Shown: positions 41,994-50,659 of the stretch, one piece after another | Position numbering within the stretch: the stretch's first letter is position 1 | Layout of the letters: the number at the start of each line of letters is the position of its first letter | Source of the DNA: Fen-549 sp050011315 | GTDB taxonomy: Bacteria; Actinomycetota; Thermoleophilia; Gaiellales; Gaiellaceae | DNA length: 64,000 bases | Direction of reading: 5' to 3' | Assembly (NCBI GenBank): GCA_050011315.1 | Contig: JBEKJI010000005.1 | Span: forward strand, 1-64,000 | Program-made: the position numbers and the translations under genes | Notes under the pieces: model-generated | What the model was told of the DNA's origin: nothing | Seen by the model: only the letters and a program-made list of their open reading frames with translations | The model's database searches: none

Positions 41994-44900
41994 GCACAGC
42001 GCAAACACCATCAGTGACCGACGCGTTCTTCGAGCGGCCAATCCTCAACTCGCCGTACGAGCCGCCCGCTCGGCATTGGGAACTCGACGAGCAGGGTCAA
42101 CCGACGCAGCAGATAGTCGAATCCCGGCGTCGAGCGGATTTCGTCACCCCTATTCCCAAGCCGCGGAAGCGCAAGAGCGCTCTGGTGCAGCAGGTGCTAA
42201 TCCCCAGCGATGACGCCGAAATCTCAACGCAGGCGCAGCAATACGACCCGACGTCGATCATCAACCGGGCTCGCTCTCTGGTAGAGGAGTGGCGGAGCCT
42301 GCCAAATCCGAATCAGTGGCAGGTGACTCCCGAGACGGCCCGACTGCTGCAGCACTGGCGGCATAACAGGTTCGAAGGTATTCGCCCGTTCTTCTGTCAG
42401 ATCGAGGCTGTCGAAACGATCATCTGGCTCACCGAGGTAGCTCCGCAGGCGGGCAAACGCGCGAAGGGGATTCTCGACCACCTCGCCAACGCAAACAACG
42501 ATGCGAACCCCGATCTGGTGCGGGTAGCGCTGAAGCTGGCAACTGGCGCCGGCAAGACCACGGTGATGGCAATGCTCATCGCCTGGCAGACGGTCAATGC
42601 GGTCAGGCGGCCTCAGAGCAAGATGTTCACGCGGGGTTTCCTCGTCGTGACCCCTGGCCTGACGATCAAGGATCGTCTGCGCGTCCTTCAGCCCAACGAT
42701 CCCGATAGCTACTACAAGGACAGGGAGCTCGTGCCGCCCGACATGCTGAGCGATCTCGGTAGCGCGAAGATCGTCATCACGAACTACCACGCCTTCAAGC
42801 GCCGGCAGCGGATCGAGCTGTCCTCAGGTGGGCGCCGGCTACTTCAGGGCCACGGCGCCGAACTGGACACGCTCGAGACCGAAGGTCAGATGATTCAGCG
42901 AGTCATGGGCGACCTGATGGGCATGAAGAACATCCTCGCGTTTAACGACGAGGCCCACCACTGTTATCGGGAGAAGCCCAACCCCGACGAAGACGAGCTC
43001 CTCAAGGGCGACGAGAAGAAGGAGGCCGAGAGGAACACGGAGGCCGCGCGCGTCTGGATCTCCGGTCTCGAAGCGGTCAAACGCCACCTCGGCCTTCAGC
43101 GCGTCGTCGATCTGTCGGCAACTCCGTTCTTCCTCAGCGGCTCAGGGTACGTCGAGGGAACGCTCTTCCCGTGGACGCTCAGCGACTTCTCGCTCATGGA
43201 CGCGATCGAGTGCGGGATCGTGAAGCTGCCACGCGTTCCGATCGCCGACAACATCGCCGGAAACGAGATGCCGATGTTCCGCAACCTCTGGGATCACATC
43301 GGCAAGAAAATGCCGAAGAAGGGTCGTGCGAAGAGCGAGGTTCTGAATCCGCTTAGCCTGCCGCCGCAGCTTCAAACCGCCCTCGAAGCGCTCTACGGCC
43401 ACTACGACAAGACGTTCCATCTCTGGCAGCAGGCCGGTGTCCGCGTGCCGCCCTGTTTCATCGTCGTCTGCCAGAACACCTCGATATCGAAGCTCGTGTA
43501 CGACTACATCTCCGGGTTCACCCGCGAGAACGAAGACGGCTCGACCACTCTGGAGAACGGCCGTCTGCCGCTGTTCCGTAACTTCGACGAGCACGGCAAT
43601 CCTCTCGCGCGCCCGAATACGATCCTTATCGACAGCGAGCAGCTCGAGTCGGGTGAGGTGCTGGACGGCGGATTCCGCAAGATGGCCGCCGACGAGATCG
43701 ATCGATTCCGCCGCGAGATCATCGATCGAACGGGCGATAGGACGCAGGCCGAGAACATCACCGACCAGGATCTCTTGCGCGAGGTCATGAATACGGTTGG
43801 TAAGCCCGATCAACTGGGCGAGTCGATCCGCTGCGTCGTCTCGGTATCGATGCTCAGCGAGGGCTGGGACGCCAACACGGTCACGCATGTGCTGGGCGTC
43901 CGCGCGTTCGGAACTCAGCTGCTGTGCGAGCAGGTCGTCGGACGAGCGCTTCGTCGCCAGTCCTACGAGCTCAACGACGACGGCCTCTTCAACGTTGAGT
44001 ACGCTGACATCCTCGGGATTCCGTTCGACTTCACCGCCAAGCCGGTTGTCGCGCCGCCACAGCCTCCGCGCGAGACGATCCACGTCATGGCAGTACGCCC
44101 GGAGCGGGACGCGCTAGAGATCCGCTTCCCTCGCGTCATGGGCTACAGAGTCGAACTGCCCGACGAGCGGCTCAGCGCGCAGTTCAACGAGGACTCGCGG
44201 CTGGAGCTCACGCCAGAACTCGTCGGCGCGACGACTACGCAGAACTCAGGGATCATCGGCGAGAAGGTTGATCTCACGCTGGCGCACACCGGCAACGTTC
44301 GGCCTTCACAGGTGCTGTACGAGCTCGTCTCACACCTTGTCCTGACGAAGTGGCGCGATAAGAGCGGCGAGCCGCAGCTGAACCTGTTCGGGCAGCTCAA
44401 ACGGATCGCGAGGGAGTGGCTCGACGGGTATCTCGTCTGTACAGGCGGGACCTATCCGGCCCAACTGAAGTACAAGATGCTGGCGGATATGGCCTGCGAG
44501 AAGATAGTGGCCGGAATCACGCGGGCGTACGTCGGGCAGAAGCCGATTACGGCCGTGCTCGACCCCTACAACCCCACCGGTTCCACCGCCCACGTCAGCT
44601 TCAACACATCGAGGGCCTATCGCTGGGAGACCGACCCTCGCCGCTGTCAGATCAACTGGGTGATTCTCGACAGCGACTGGGAAGCCGAGTTCTGCCGCGT
44701 GGCGGAAGCCCACCCGAAGGTTCGGGCCTACGTGAAGAATCACAACCTCGGTCTCGAGGTGCCCTACCGCTTCGGCTCGGTAAGTCGAACGTACATCCCG
44801 GACTTCATCGTGCTCGTGGATGACGGACACGGTGACGACGATCTCCTGCACCTCGTCGTCGAGATCAAGGGTTACAGGCGGGAGGACGCGAAGGTGAAGA

Positions 44901-45082
44901 AGGCGACCATGGAGACGTACTGGGTTCCCGCCGTAAATCACACCGCCCAGTACGGGCGCTGGGCGTTTGTCGAGTTCACCGACGTTTTCCAGATCGAGGC
45001 GGGCTTCGGCGCCAGAGTCGAAAGCACGATAAGCGAAACGATCGATTCGATCGCCGCGCAATCCGCGGCTCAGGAGGCGTAG
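41990..45082 (+). CDS. res: Type III-like restriction subunit (Res), DEAD/DEAH helicase-nuclease
   Basis: A 1030-residue protein with Walker A LATGAGKTTVM (184-191), motif II FNDEAHHCYREK (about 320), motif III VVDLSATPFFLS (375-379), and GWDANTVTHVLGVRAFGTQL with CEQVVGRALRRQ (motifs V-VI). The C-terminal half has the nuclease-like strand pair YIPDFIVLVDDGHGDD and LVVEIKGYRREDAKVKK (PD-(D/E)xK, residues about 930-960). These match Res subunits of type III and related (BPTD_3080-type) systems, which need Mod for cutting. ATG 41990 overlaps the small upstream frame; the Mod gene starts 3 bases after the stop. Confidence 0.85.
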   Translation: MSTAQTPSVTDAFFERPILNSPYEPPARHWELDEQGQPTQQIVESRRRADFVTPIPKPRKRKSALVQQVLIPSDDAEISTQAQQYDPTSIINRARSLVEEWRSLPNPNQWQVTPETARLLQHWRHNRFEGIRPFFCQIEAVETIIWLTEVAPQAGKRAKGILDHLANANNDANPDLVRVALKLATGAGKTTVMAMLIAWQTVNAVRRPQSKMFTRGFLVVTPGLTIKDRLRVLQPNDPDSYYKDRELVPPDMLSDLGSAKIVITNYHAFKRRQRIELSSGGRRLLQGHGAELDTLETEGQMIQRVMGDLMGMKNILAFNDEAHHCYREKPNPDEDELLKGDEKKEAERNTEAARVWISGLEAVKRHLGLQRVVDLSATPFFLSGSGYVEGTLFPWTLSDFSLMDAIECGIVKLPRVPIADNIAGNEMPMFRNLWDHIGKKMPKKGRAKSEVLNPLSLPPQLQTALEALYGHYDKTFHLWQQAGVRVPPCFIVVCQNTSISKLVYDYISGFTRENEDGSTTLENGRLPLFRNFDEHGNPLARPNTILIDSEQLESGEVLDGGFRKMAADEIDRFRREIIDRTGDRTQAENITDQDLLREVMNTVGKPDQLGESIRCVVSVSMLSEGWDANTVTHVLGVRAFGTQLLCEQVVGRALRRQSYELNDDGLFNVEYADILGIPFDFTAKPVVAPPQPPRETIHVMAVRPERDALEIRFPRVMGYRVELPDERLSAQFNEDSRLELTPELVGATTTQNSGIIGEKVDLTLAHTGNVRPSQVLYELVSHLVLTKWRDKSGEPQLNLFGQLKRIAREWLDGYLVCTGGTYPAQLKYKMLADMACEKIVAGITRAYVGQKPITAVLDPYNPTGSTAHVSFNTSRAYRWETDPRRCQINWVILDSDWEAEFCRVAEAHPKVRAYVKNHNLGLEVPYRFGSVSRTYIPDFIVLVDDGHGDDDLLHLVVEIKGYRREDAKVKKATMETYWVPAVNHTAQYGRWAFVEFTDVFQIEAGFGARVESTISETIDSIAAQSAAQEA

Positions 45083-45084
45083 GG

Positions 45085-47904
45085 ATGGCTAAGAAGAAGG
45101 CGGCGCCCAAGACGGTCGAGACGCTCAAGCACGTCGAGGACACCCGTACGAACATCCCGACCGCCGAGTACCAGTCGGTCGTGACGGAGGCCGACCAGGC
45201 ACCGGTGCGGTTGGCGTACGAGCGGCGCAACCGCGACCTCGATCCGCAGCTCGTCTGGCGCGGCAAGGACGAGCAGGACTGGAGCGACCTCGTCGTCCAC
45301 GCGCCACCGCTCTACATCCAGGAAAAGGTGCACCCCAAGGTGCTGATCGACGACCTCGTCCGCGAATCGGAGCCCCGCGTCGGAGCGCGCGATCAGTACG
45401 AGCAGATCGACCTTTTCGCCGACTTCAACGGCATAGCCGAAGGCACCGACAGGACCGACTTCTACCAGCACGAGCAGAACTGGACGAACCGCATGATCCT
45501 TGGCGACTCACTCCAGGTGATGGCGAGTCTCGCCGAGCGAGAAGGCCTGCGCGGAAAGGTTCAGTGCATCTACCTCGACCCACCCTACGGCATCAAGTTC
45601 AACAGTAATTTCCAATGGTCGACCACCAGCCGCGACGTAAAGGACGGTAACGCTGGCCACATAACCCGTGAGCCAGAGCAAGTCAAAGCATTTCGCGACA
45701 CCTGGCGCGACGGTATCCACAGCTACCTCACCTACCTTCGCGACCGCCTAACCGTCGCCCGCGATCTGCTCACCGAGTCCGGCTCTATCTTCGTGCAGAT
45801 CGGCGATGAGAACGTCCACCGCGTCCGAGCCGTGATGGAGGAAGTCTTTGGTGATGATAACTTCGTCGCTCAAATTGCGACAAAAACCTCTGGTGGTTCA
45901 ACGGGTGTCTACCTGTCTGGAGTGGTTGACCATGTTCTGTGGTTCGGAAAAAACACGGAGCATACGAAATATCGCTCGCTGTTTGGAACGAAAGGCCTCG
46001 GTGAAGGTGGAGCTGAAAAGTACAGTCGCGTACGACTTCCTAATCTCCAGACACGAAGCCTCACTCCTTCCGAGCGAGCCCTTGAAACTGAGTTGCCACC
46101 CGGCTCGCTAGTTTACCGCCAAGATAACATCACGAGCCAAAGCGTCGGTAGAGACAAAGGCGAAGGAGCTGCGTCTTGGTTCGCGGTTACCATTTCCGGA
46201 CATGAAATCCGCCCGTCAATCAAAGTGCGATGGAAGACCAACGAACTGGGAATGCAGCGACTGCTTTACGCATCGCGTGTTGAGCTGACGGGCAATAGCC
46301 TCTCCTACGTCCGCTATCTCGACGATTTCAGTGCGACCGCAATCAACAATTCGTGGACTGACATCGGCGGTATTCAAAGCCGCGCTGACCCAAAGGTCTA
46401 TGTCGTGCAAACACCAACAACGCTCATTCAGCGTTGTATGTTGATGACCACCGACCCGGGCGACCTCGTGCTCGACCCGACCTGCGGTTCCGGCACTACG
46501 GCCACTGTCGCCGAGCAATGGGGGCGACGTTGGATCACGATTGACACCTCGCGCGTGGCGCTGGCGCTGGCCCGTGCCCGCATCATGGGCGCGCGCTATC
46601 CGTTCTATCTGCTGGCCGATTCCCGCGACGGCCAGCTCAAGGACGCAGAGGTCACGCGCACCGTGCCGAGCTCTCAACCAGTCGGGGGGAGCATCCGCCA
46701 CGGCTTCGTCTATGAGCGTGTGCCGCACATCACGCTCAAATCCATCGCAAACAATGCGGAGATCGACGTCATCTGGGAGGAATGGCAGGCGAGGCTGGAG
46801 CCGTTGCGCGAATCGCTGAACGCCGCGCTCGAGCAGCAATGGCAGGAGTGGGAGATTCCGCGCGACGTCGGAGAAGAGTGGCCTGAGGCGGCGAAGAAGC
46901 TGCACGGTGATTGGTGGCAAGCGCGCGTCGCCCGGCAGGACGAGATCGACGCGTCCATAGCTGCAAAGGCTGAGTTCGAGCACCTCTACGACAAGCCCTA
47001 CGAGAACAAGAAGAAGGTGCGCGTCGCCGGTCCCTTCACCGTAGAGAGTCTGAGTCCCCATCGCGTGCTGGGCGTGGATGAGAACGACGAGCTCATCGAT
47101 CCCCTGAAAGACGACGCTCTCGGGCTAGATACGGAGCAGTCCTTCACACAGATGATCCTCGAGAACCTCAAGACCGCCGGCGTGCAGCAGGCGCATAAGG
47201 AGGACAGAATCACATTCACTGCCCTCTCTCCCTGGCCCGGTAAGTACGTGTGCGCCGAGGGTCGGTACCCGGAAGGCGAAACCGAGAGGCGCGCCGCCAT
47301 CTTCGTCGGCCCCGAGTTCGGCACCGTCCAACGCCCCGATCTTGTCGCTGCGGCGCGCGAGGCCGGCGATGCCGGTTTCGATGTGCTGGTCGCCTGCGCC
47401 TTCAACTACGAGGCGCTAGCCACCGAGTTCAGCAAGCTCGGTCGCATCCCGGTGCTCAAGGCACGCATGAACGCCGACTTGCACATGGCCGACGATCTGA
47501 AGAACACCGGCAAAGGCAACCTCTTCGTCATCTTCGGCGAGCCCGACATCAAGATCCTGCCCGCTGAAGATGGCAAGTTACAGGTGAAGCTGTTCGGCGT
47601 GGACGTCTTCGACCCGAGCACCGGCGAGGTCAGAAGCGATAGCGCCGACGGGATCGCCTGCTGGTTCATCGACACCGACTACAACGAGGAGAGCTTCTTC
47701 GTGCGTCACGCCTACTTCCTGGGCGCGAACGATCCGTACGGCGCTCTCAAGACCACGCTCAAAGCCGAGATCGACGCCGAGGCCTGGGCGACGCTGAACA
47801 GCGACGTTTCAAGACCGTTCGACAAACCGGAGACTGGACGGATCGCGGTGAGGGTGATCAACCATCTCGGCGATGAGGTGATGAAGGTCTTCCGGGTCGA
47901 TTGA
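45085..47904 (+). CDS. mod: Type III-like DNA methyltransferase (Mod), beta-class
   Basis: A 939-residue adenine N6 or cytosine N4 methyltransferase. Motif IV DPPYG at residues 165-169 precedes motif I DPTCGSGTT at 464-472, the beta-class order with the target-recognition domain between them. The N-terminal 120 residues and the C-terminal half (KKLHGDWWQARVARQDEIDA and beyond) are family-typical. Mod methylates the recognition site and licenses Res. The interval 45841-46440, between the motifs, has clearly lower GC than its flanks (about 53 versus about 63-65 percent, counted by eye), so the recognition domain was probably exchanged. ATG 45085; the stop overlaps the next start (TGATG). Confidence 0.85.
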   Translation: MAKKKAAPKTVETLKHVEDTRTNIPTAEYQSVVTEADQAPVRLAYERRNRDLDPQLVWRGKDEQDWSDLVVHAPPLYIQEKVHPKVLIDDLVRESEPRVGARDQYEQIDLFADFNGIAEGTDRTDFYQHEQNWTNRMILGDSLQVMASLAEREGLRGKVQCIYLDPPYGIKFNSNFQWSTTSRDVKDGNAGHITREPEQVKAFRDTWRDGIHSYLTYLRDRLTVARDLLTESGSIFVQIGDENVHRVRAVMEEVFGDDNFVAQIATKTSGGSTGVYLSGVVDHVLWFGKNTEHTKYRSLFGTKGLGEGGAEKYSRVRLPNLQTRSLTPSERALETELPPGSLVYRQDNITSQSVGRDKGEGAASWFAVTISGHEIRPSIKVRWKTNELGMQRLLYASRVELTGNSLSYVRYLDDFSATAINNSWTDIGGIQSRADPKVYVVQTPTTLIQRCMLMTTDPGDLVLDPTCGSGTTATVAEQWGRRWITIDTSRVALALARARIMGARYPFYLLADSRDGQLKDAEVTRTVPSSQPVGGSIRHGFVYERVPHITLKSIANNAEIDVIWEEWQARLEPLRESLNAALEQQWQEWEIPRDVGEEWPEAAKKLHGDWWQARVARQDEIDASIAAKAEFEHLYDKPYENKKKVRVAGPFTVESLSPHRVLGVDENDELIDPLKDDALGLDTEQSFTQMILENLKTAGVQQAHKEDRITFTALSPWPGKYVCAEGRYPEGETERRAAIFVGPEFGTVQRPDLVAAAREAGDAGFDVLVACAFNYEALATEFSKLGRIPVLKARMNADLHMADDLKNTGKGNLFVIFGEPDIKILPAEDGKLQVKLFGVDVFDPSTGEVRSDSADGIACWFIDTDYNEESFFVRHAYFLGANDPYGALKTTLKAEIDAEAWATLNSDVSRPFDKPETGRIAVRVINHLGDEVMKVFRVD
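45841..46440 (+). other. Low-GC target-recognition segment inside mod (recombined)
   Basis: Counting ten 60-base lines gives 318 G or C of 600 (53 percent). The two lines before (45721-45840) give 76 of 120 and the line after 41 of 60. AT-rich codons (AAA, TTT, ATA, AAT) cluster here but not in the flanks. The segment encodes residues 253-452 and ends 34 bases before motif I, exactly the site-specificity region. This is the mark of recent replacement of a recognition domain. Confidence 0.65.
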
Positions 47905-49973
47905 TGCAGTTCCGCATCGCCGACACGTTCACCGACAGCCTCGCGCACCTCACGGCCGACGAGCAGAAGGCAGTCAAGACTACGGCGTTCGACCTGCAAG
48001 TGAACCCGGCTCAGCCGAGCATCCAGTTTCATCGGATCGATCGGGCGAAAGACCCGAACTTCTGGTCGGTGCGCGGTGGACGCGACCTCCGTCTAATCGT
48101 CCACAAGAGCGAATCGACCCTCGTCCTCTGCTACGTCGATCACCACGATCGGGCGTACCAGTGGGCGGAGCGTCGCCGGCTCGTGACGCATCCGACAACA
48201 GGTGCAGCCCAGCTCATCGAGGTCAGGGAGACGGTGCAGGAAGTGGTCGTACCCGTCTACGTCGATGCCGAAGTGCCTGCTCCGAAGCGTCCGCCGCTCT
48301 TCGCCGATCTCCAAGACGAGCAGCTGCTGCAGTACGGCGTTCCGCCCGAGTGGGTGGACGACGTCCGGCAGGCGACGGACGAATCGCTACTCGTGCTCGC
48401 CGATCATCTGCCCGCCGAGGCCGCCGAGGCACTCCTGGAGCTCGCCACGGGCGGAACGCCGCTGGTTCCGACGCCAGTGCCCGCCGGAACTGACCCGTTC
48501 GCGCACCCTGACGCTCAGCGTCGATTCCGCGTTATGCACGACGTCGAGGAACTCGAGCGAGCCCTCGACTATCCGTGGGAGAAGTGGACGGTGTTTCTCC
48601 ACCCGGCCCAGCGCGAACTCGTCGAGTTCGACTTCGCCGGTCCGGCGCGCGCGTCTGGATCTGCCGGTACTGGAAAGACGATCGTTGCCTTACACCGAGC
48701 GGTCTTCCTGGCGCGTACGCATCCCGACGCTCGGATCCTGCTTACGACGTATTCCGATGCATTAGCGAACGCGCTTGGGGCGCGGCTCGCCCTCCTGATC
48801 CGGAACGAGCCACGAGTGGCCGAGCGGATCGAGGTGTGCTCCATCGGCGAGGTGGGCGACCGGCTCTACAGGGCGCACATCGGGGTTCCGCGGATCGCAT
48901 CGCGTGACGTGATCACGAGGCTGTTGCAGGAATCATCCGACGCGGTCGAAGGGCACAAGTTCCGGCTTCACTTCCTCCTGAGTGAGTGGGAACAAGTGGT
49001 GGACGCCTGGCAGCTCGATAGCTGGGAGTCATACCGAGACGTGCGCCGGCTCGGGCGAAAGACGCGGCTCCCCGAACAGCAGCGTGCCGTTCTCTGGTCG
49101 ATCTTCGAGCGCGTGACTACACGGCTCGCGCAAGACAACCTGATCACCGAGTTCGGGATGTTCAGCAAGCTCGCAGCACTCCTGGCACAGAGTAAGAAGC
49201 AGCCGTATGACTTTGCCGTTGTGGACGAGGCGCAGGACATGGGCGTCGCGCACCTACGCTTCTTCGCCGCCCTCGCAGCCGATCGCCGAAACGGTCTCTT
49301 CTTCGCCGGCGACCTCGGCCAGCGTATCTTCCAGCAGCCCTTCTCCTGGCTCGCTCTCGGCGTGGACATCCGCGGCCGGTCGCGCAACCTTCGCGTCAAC
49401 TACCGAACGTCACACCAGATCCGACAGAGTGCCGACCGTCTACTCGATCCCGAGCTCACCGACGCAGACGGCAACACCGAGAGTCGCGCCGGCACGATCT
49501 CGGTCTTCAACGGAACGTCTCCCACGATCCTTGTGCTGGACGACCCCGATTCCGAGGCGCGCGAAGTCTCGAGCTGGATCTCCGAACTGGTCGAGCAGGG
49601 CCTCGCGGCCGAGGAGTTCGGGGTGTTCGTACGGTCAGAAACCGAGATCGATCGGGCGCGTCTGGTCATGACCGATGCCGCGCTGCCCTTCACCGTCCTC
49701 GACGACAAGGTGGAGACAACCAGAGGCCACGTCTCCATCAGCACGATGCACCTCGCCAAAGGTCTGGAGTTCCGCGCCGTCGCCGTGATGGCCTGCGATG
49801 ACGAAGTGATTCCGTCGCAAGAGCGCATCGAGACGGTCGCCGACGACGCCGATCTCGAGGACGTCTACAGCACCGAGCGTCACCTCCTGTACGTCGCCTG
49901 CACGCGTGCTAGGGATCACCTCCTGGTTACAGGCGTCGCGCCGGCCTCGGAGTTCCTCGATGATCTCGGCTAG
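47904..49973 (+). CDS. RelE-like/UvrD-helicase fusion protein
   Basis: A 689-residue protein from ATG 47904 (in TGATG with mod). Residues 1-90 have the RelE/ParE/YoeB-type fold pattern: FRIADTFTDSLAHLTADEQK, PSIQFHRIDRAKDPNFWSVR, GGRDLRLIVHKSESTLVLCY, VDHHDRAYQWAERR. A linker of about 130 residues follows. Residues about 240-689 form an SF1 helicase: SGSAGTGKTIVALH (Walker A near 255), FAVVDEAQDMGVAHLRFFAA (Walker B), FFAGDLGQRIFQQPFSWLAL, RSRNLRVNYRTSHQIR and ISTMHLAKGLEFRAVAVMAC plus LLYVACTRARDHLLVT. The RelE-like head may bind RNA or be an inactive adaptor. It likely aids the Res-Mod system or forms a third defence component. Confidence 0.75.
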   Translation: MQFRIADTFTDSLAHLTADEQKAVKTTAFDLQVNPAQPSIQFHRIDRAKDPNFWSVRGGRDLRLIVHKSESTLVLCYVDHHDRAYQWAERRRLVTHPTTGAAQLIEVRETVQEVVVPVYVDAEVPAPKRPPLFADLQDEQLLQYGVPPEWVDDVRQATDESLLVLADHLPAEAAEALLELATGGTPLVPTPVPAGTDPFAHPDAQRRFRVMHDVEELERALDYPWEKWTVFLHPAQRELVEFDFAGPARASGSAGTGKTIVALHRAVFLARTHPDARILLTTYSDALANALGARLALLIRNEPRVAERIEVCSIGEVGDRLYRAHIGVPRIASRDVITRLLQESSDAVEGHKFRLHFLLSEWEQVVDAWQLDSWESYRDVRRLGRKTRLPEQQRAVLWSIFERVTTRLAQDNLITEFGMFSKLAALLAQSKKQPYDFAVVDEAQDMGVAHLRFFAALAADRRNGLFFAGDLGQRIFQQPFSWLALGVDIRGRSRNLRVNYRTSHQIRQSADRLLDPELTDADGNTESRAGTISVFNGTSPTILVLDDPDSEAREVSSWISELVEQGLAAEEFGVFVRSETEIDRARLVMTDAALPFTVLDDKVETTRGHVSISTMHLAKGLEFRAVAVMACDDEVIPSQERIETVADDADLEDVYSTERHLLYVACTRARDHLLVTGVAPASEFLDDLG

Positions 49974-50008
49974 TAGCTCTTTGGAGGGCGAGGGACTCGA
50001 GCTCGTAG

Positions 50009-50182
50009 TCAGGTCTTGCGTTCAATAGCGAGAACGGCGTCGCGATACCTGTCGCGGCGGACGGCGCAGAACTCTCGCGTCCTCGTAAGGCCCGGACGCT
50101 CGCGGCGATCGATGATGTGATCGTGGATCGACCACGCTACCGCAGGCTGGACATCGCCAGCGATCACGTACGCGAGCGACAC
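50009..50182 (-). CDS. Possible 57-residue protein downstream of the PIN gene
   Basis: GTG 50182 to TGA 50011 reads VSLAYVIAGDVQPAVAWSIH, then DHIIDRRERPGLTRTREFCA and VRRDRYRDAVLAIERKT, a strikingly protein-like frame in the same register as the PIN gene after its stop. It may be a short gene at the operon end or the C-terminal remnant of a larger one. No family recognised. The rest of 49974-50206 shows nothing else. Confidence 0.35.
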   Translation of the reverse strand: MSLAYVIAGDVQPAVAWSIHDHIIDRRERPGLTRTREFCAVRRDRYRDAVLAIERKT

Positions 50183-50206
50183 GGGGTCGAGTCGGCCGAT
50201 TGATCG

Positions 50207-50659
50207 TCAGTGCGGAGCAGCCAGATGAATAGCTTCGGACAGTCCGGGGAGTTCGCCCTGCGCCTTATCACTCGTCACTAGCGGCAAGTTGTGTTCTATC
50301 GCCGTAGCCACGATCCAAAGATCGTTATCGCCTGGTCCGTTGATTCCGTTCATGAGGCAATGAGCTCGAAGTTCTGACCAGCGATCCACGATTTGAGGAT
50401 CGATCGGGATCCAGAGATGCCCTCGGAGTGTCGCCATGCGCTGCGATACGGTTGCCTCGCCCCAGTTGGCACTTATCCACCCAGCGCGCTCCTCCGCAAC
50501 CGTGACCACGCTGATAGCCCGAATCGAACGCGAAACGCGATCAAGTGCCAGCCGATCCCAGTGTTCGTAGCGCTCGGGGCGCTTTTTCGCTTTCAGCTCG
50601 TGACCGAGGAAGCTCGTATCGAGCAAGAGCGTTTCGGGGGCGTCTGCGGCCTCGATCAC
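50207..50659 (-). CDS. PIN-domain ribonuclease (VapC-type toxin)
   Basis: A 150-residue PIN protein: ETLLLDTSFLGHELKA with the first Asp, ISVVTVAEERAGWI (Glu), GPGDNDLWIVATAIEHNLPL with paired Asp, and LVTSDK. The length and motifs match VapC toxins, which cleave tRNA or rRNA. The start overlaps the stop of the larger 50656 gene (ATGA), so the upstream protein is its probable antitoxin or regulator, unusually large for this role. Confidence 0.75.
   Translation of the reverse strand: MIEAADAPETLLLDTSFLGHELKAKKRPERYEHWDRLALDRVSRSIRAISVVTVAEERAGWISANWGEATVSQRMATLRGHLWIPIDPQIVDRWSELRAHCLMNGINGPGDNDLWIVATAIEHNLPLVTSDKAQGELPGLSEAIHLAAPH

Noticed and set aside
43142..44083. 313-codon minus-strand frame inside res
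   Set aside because: Antisense shadow; helicase motifs on the plus strand are unambiguous.
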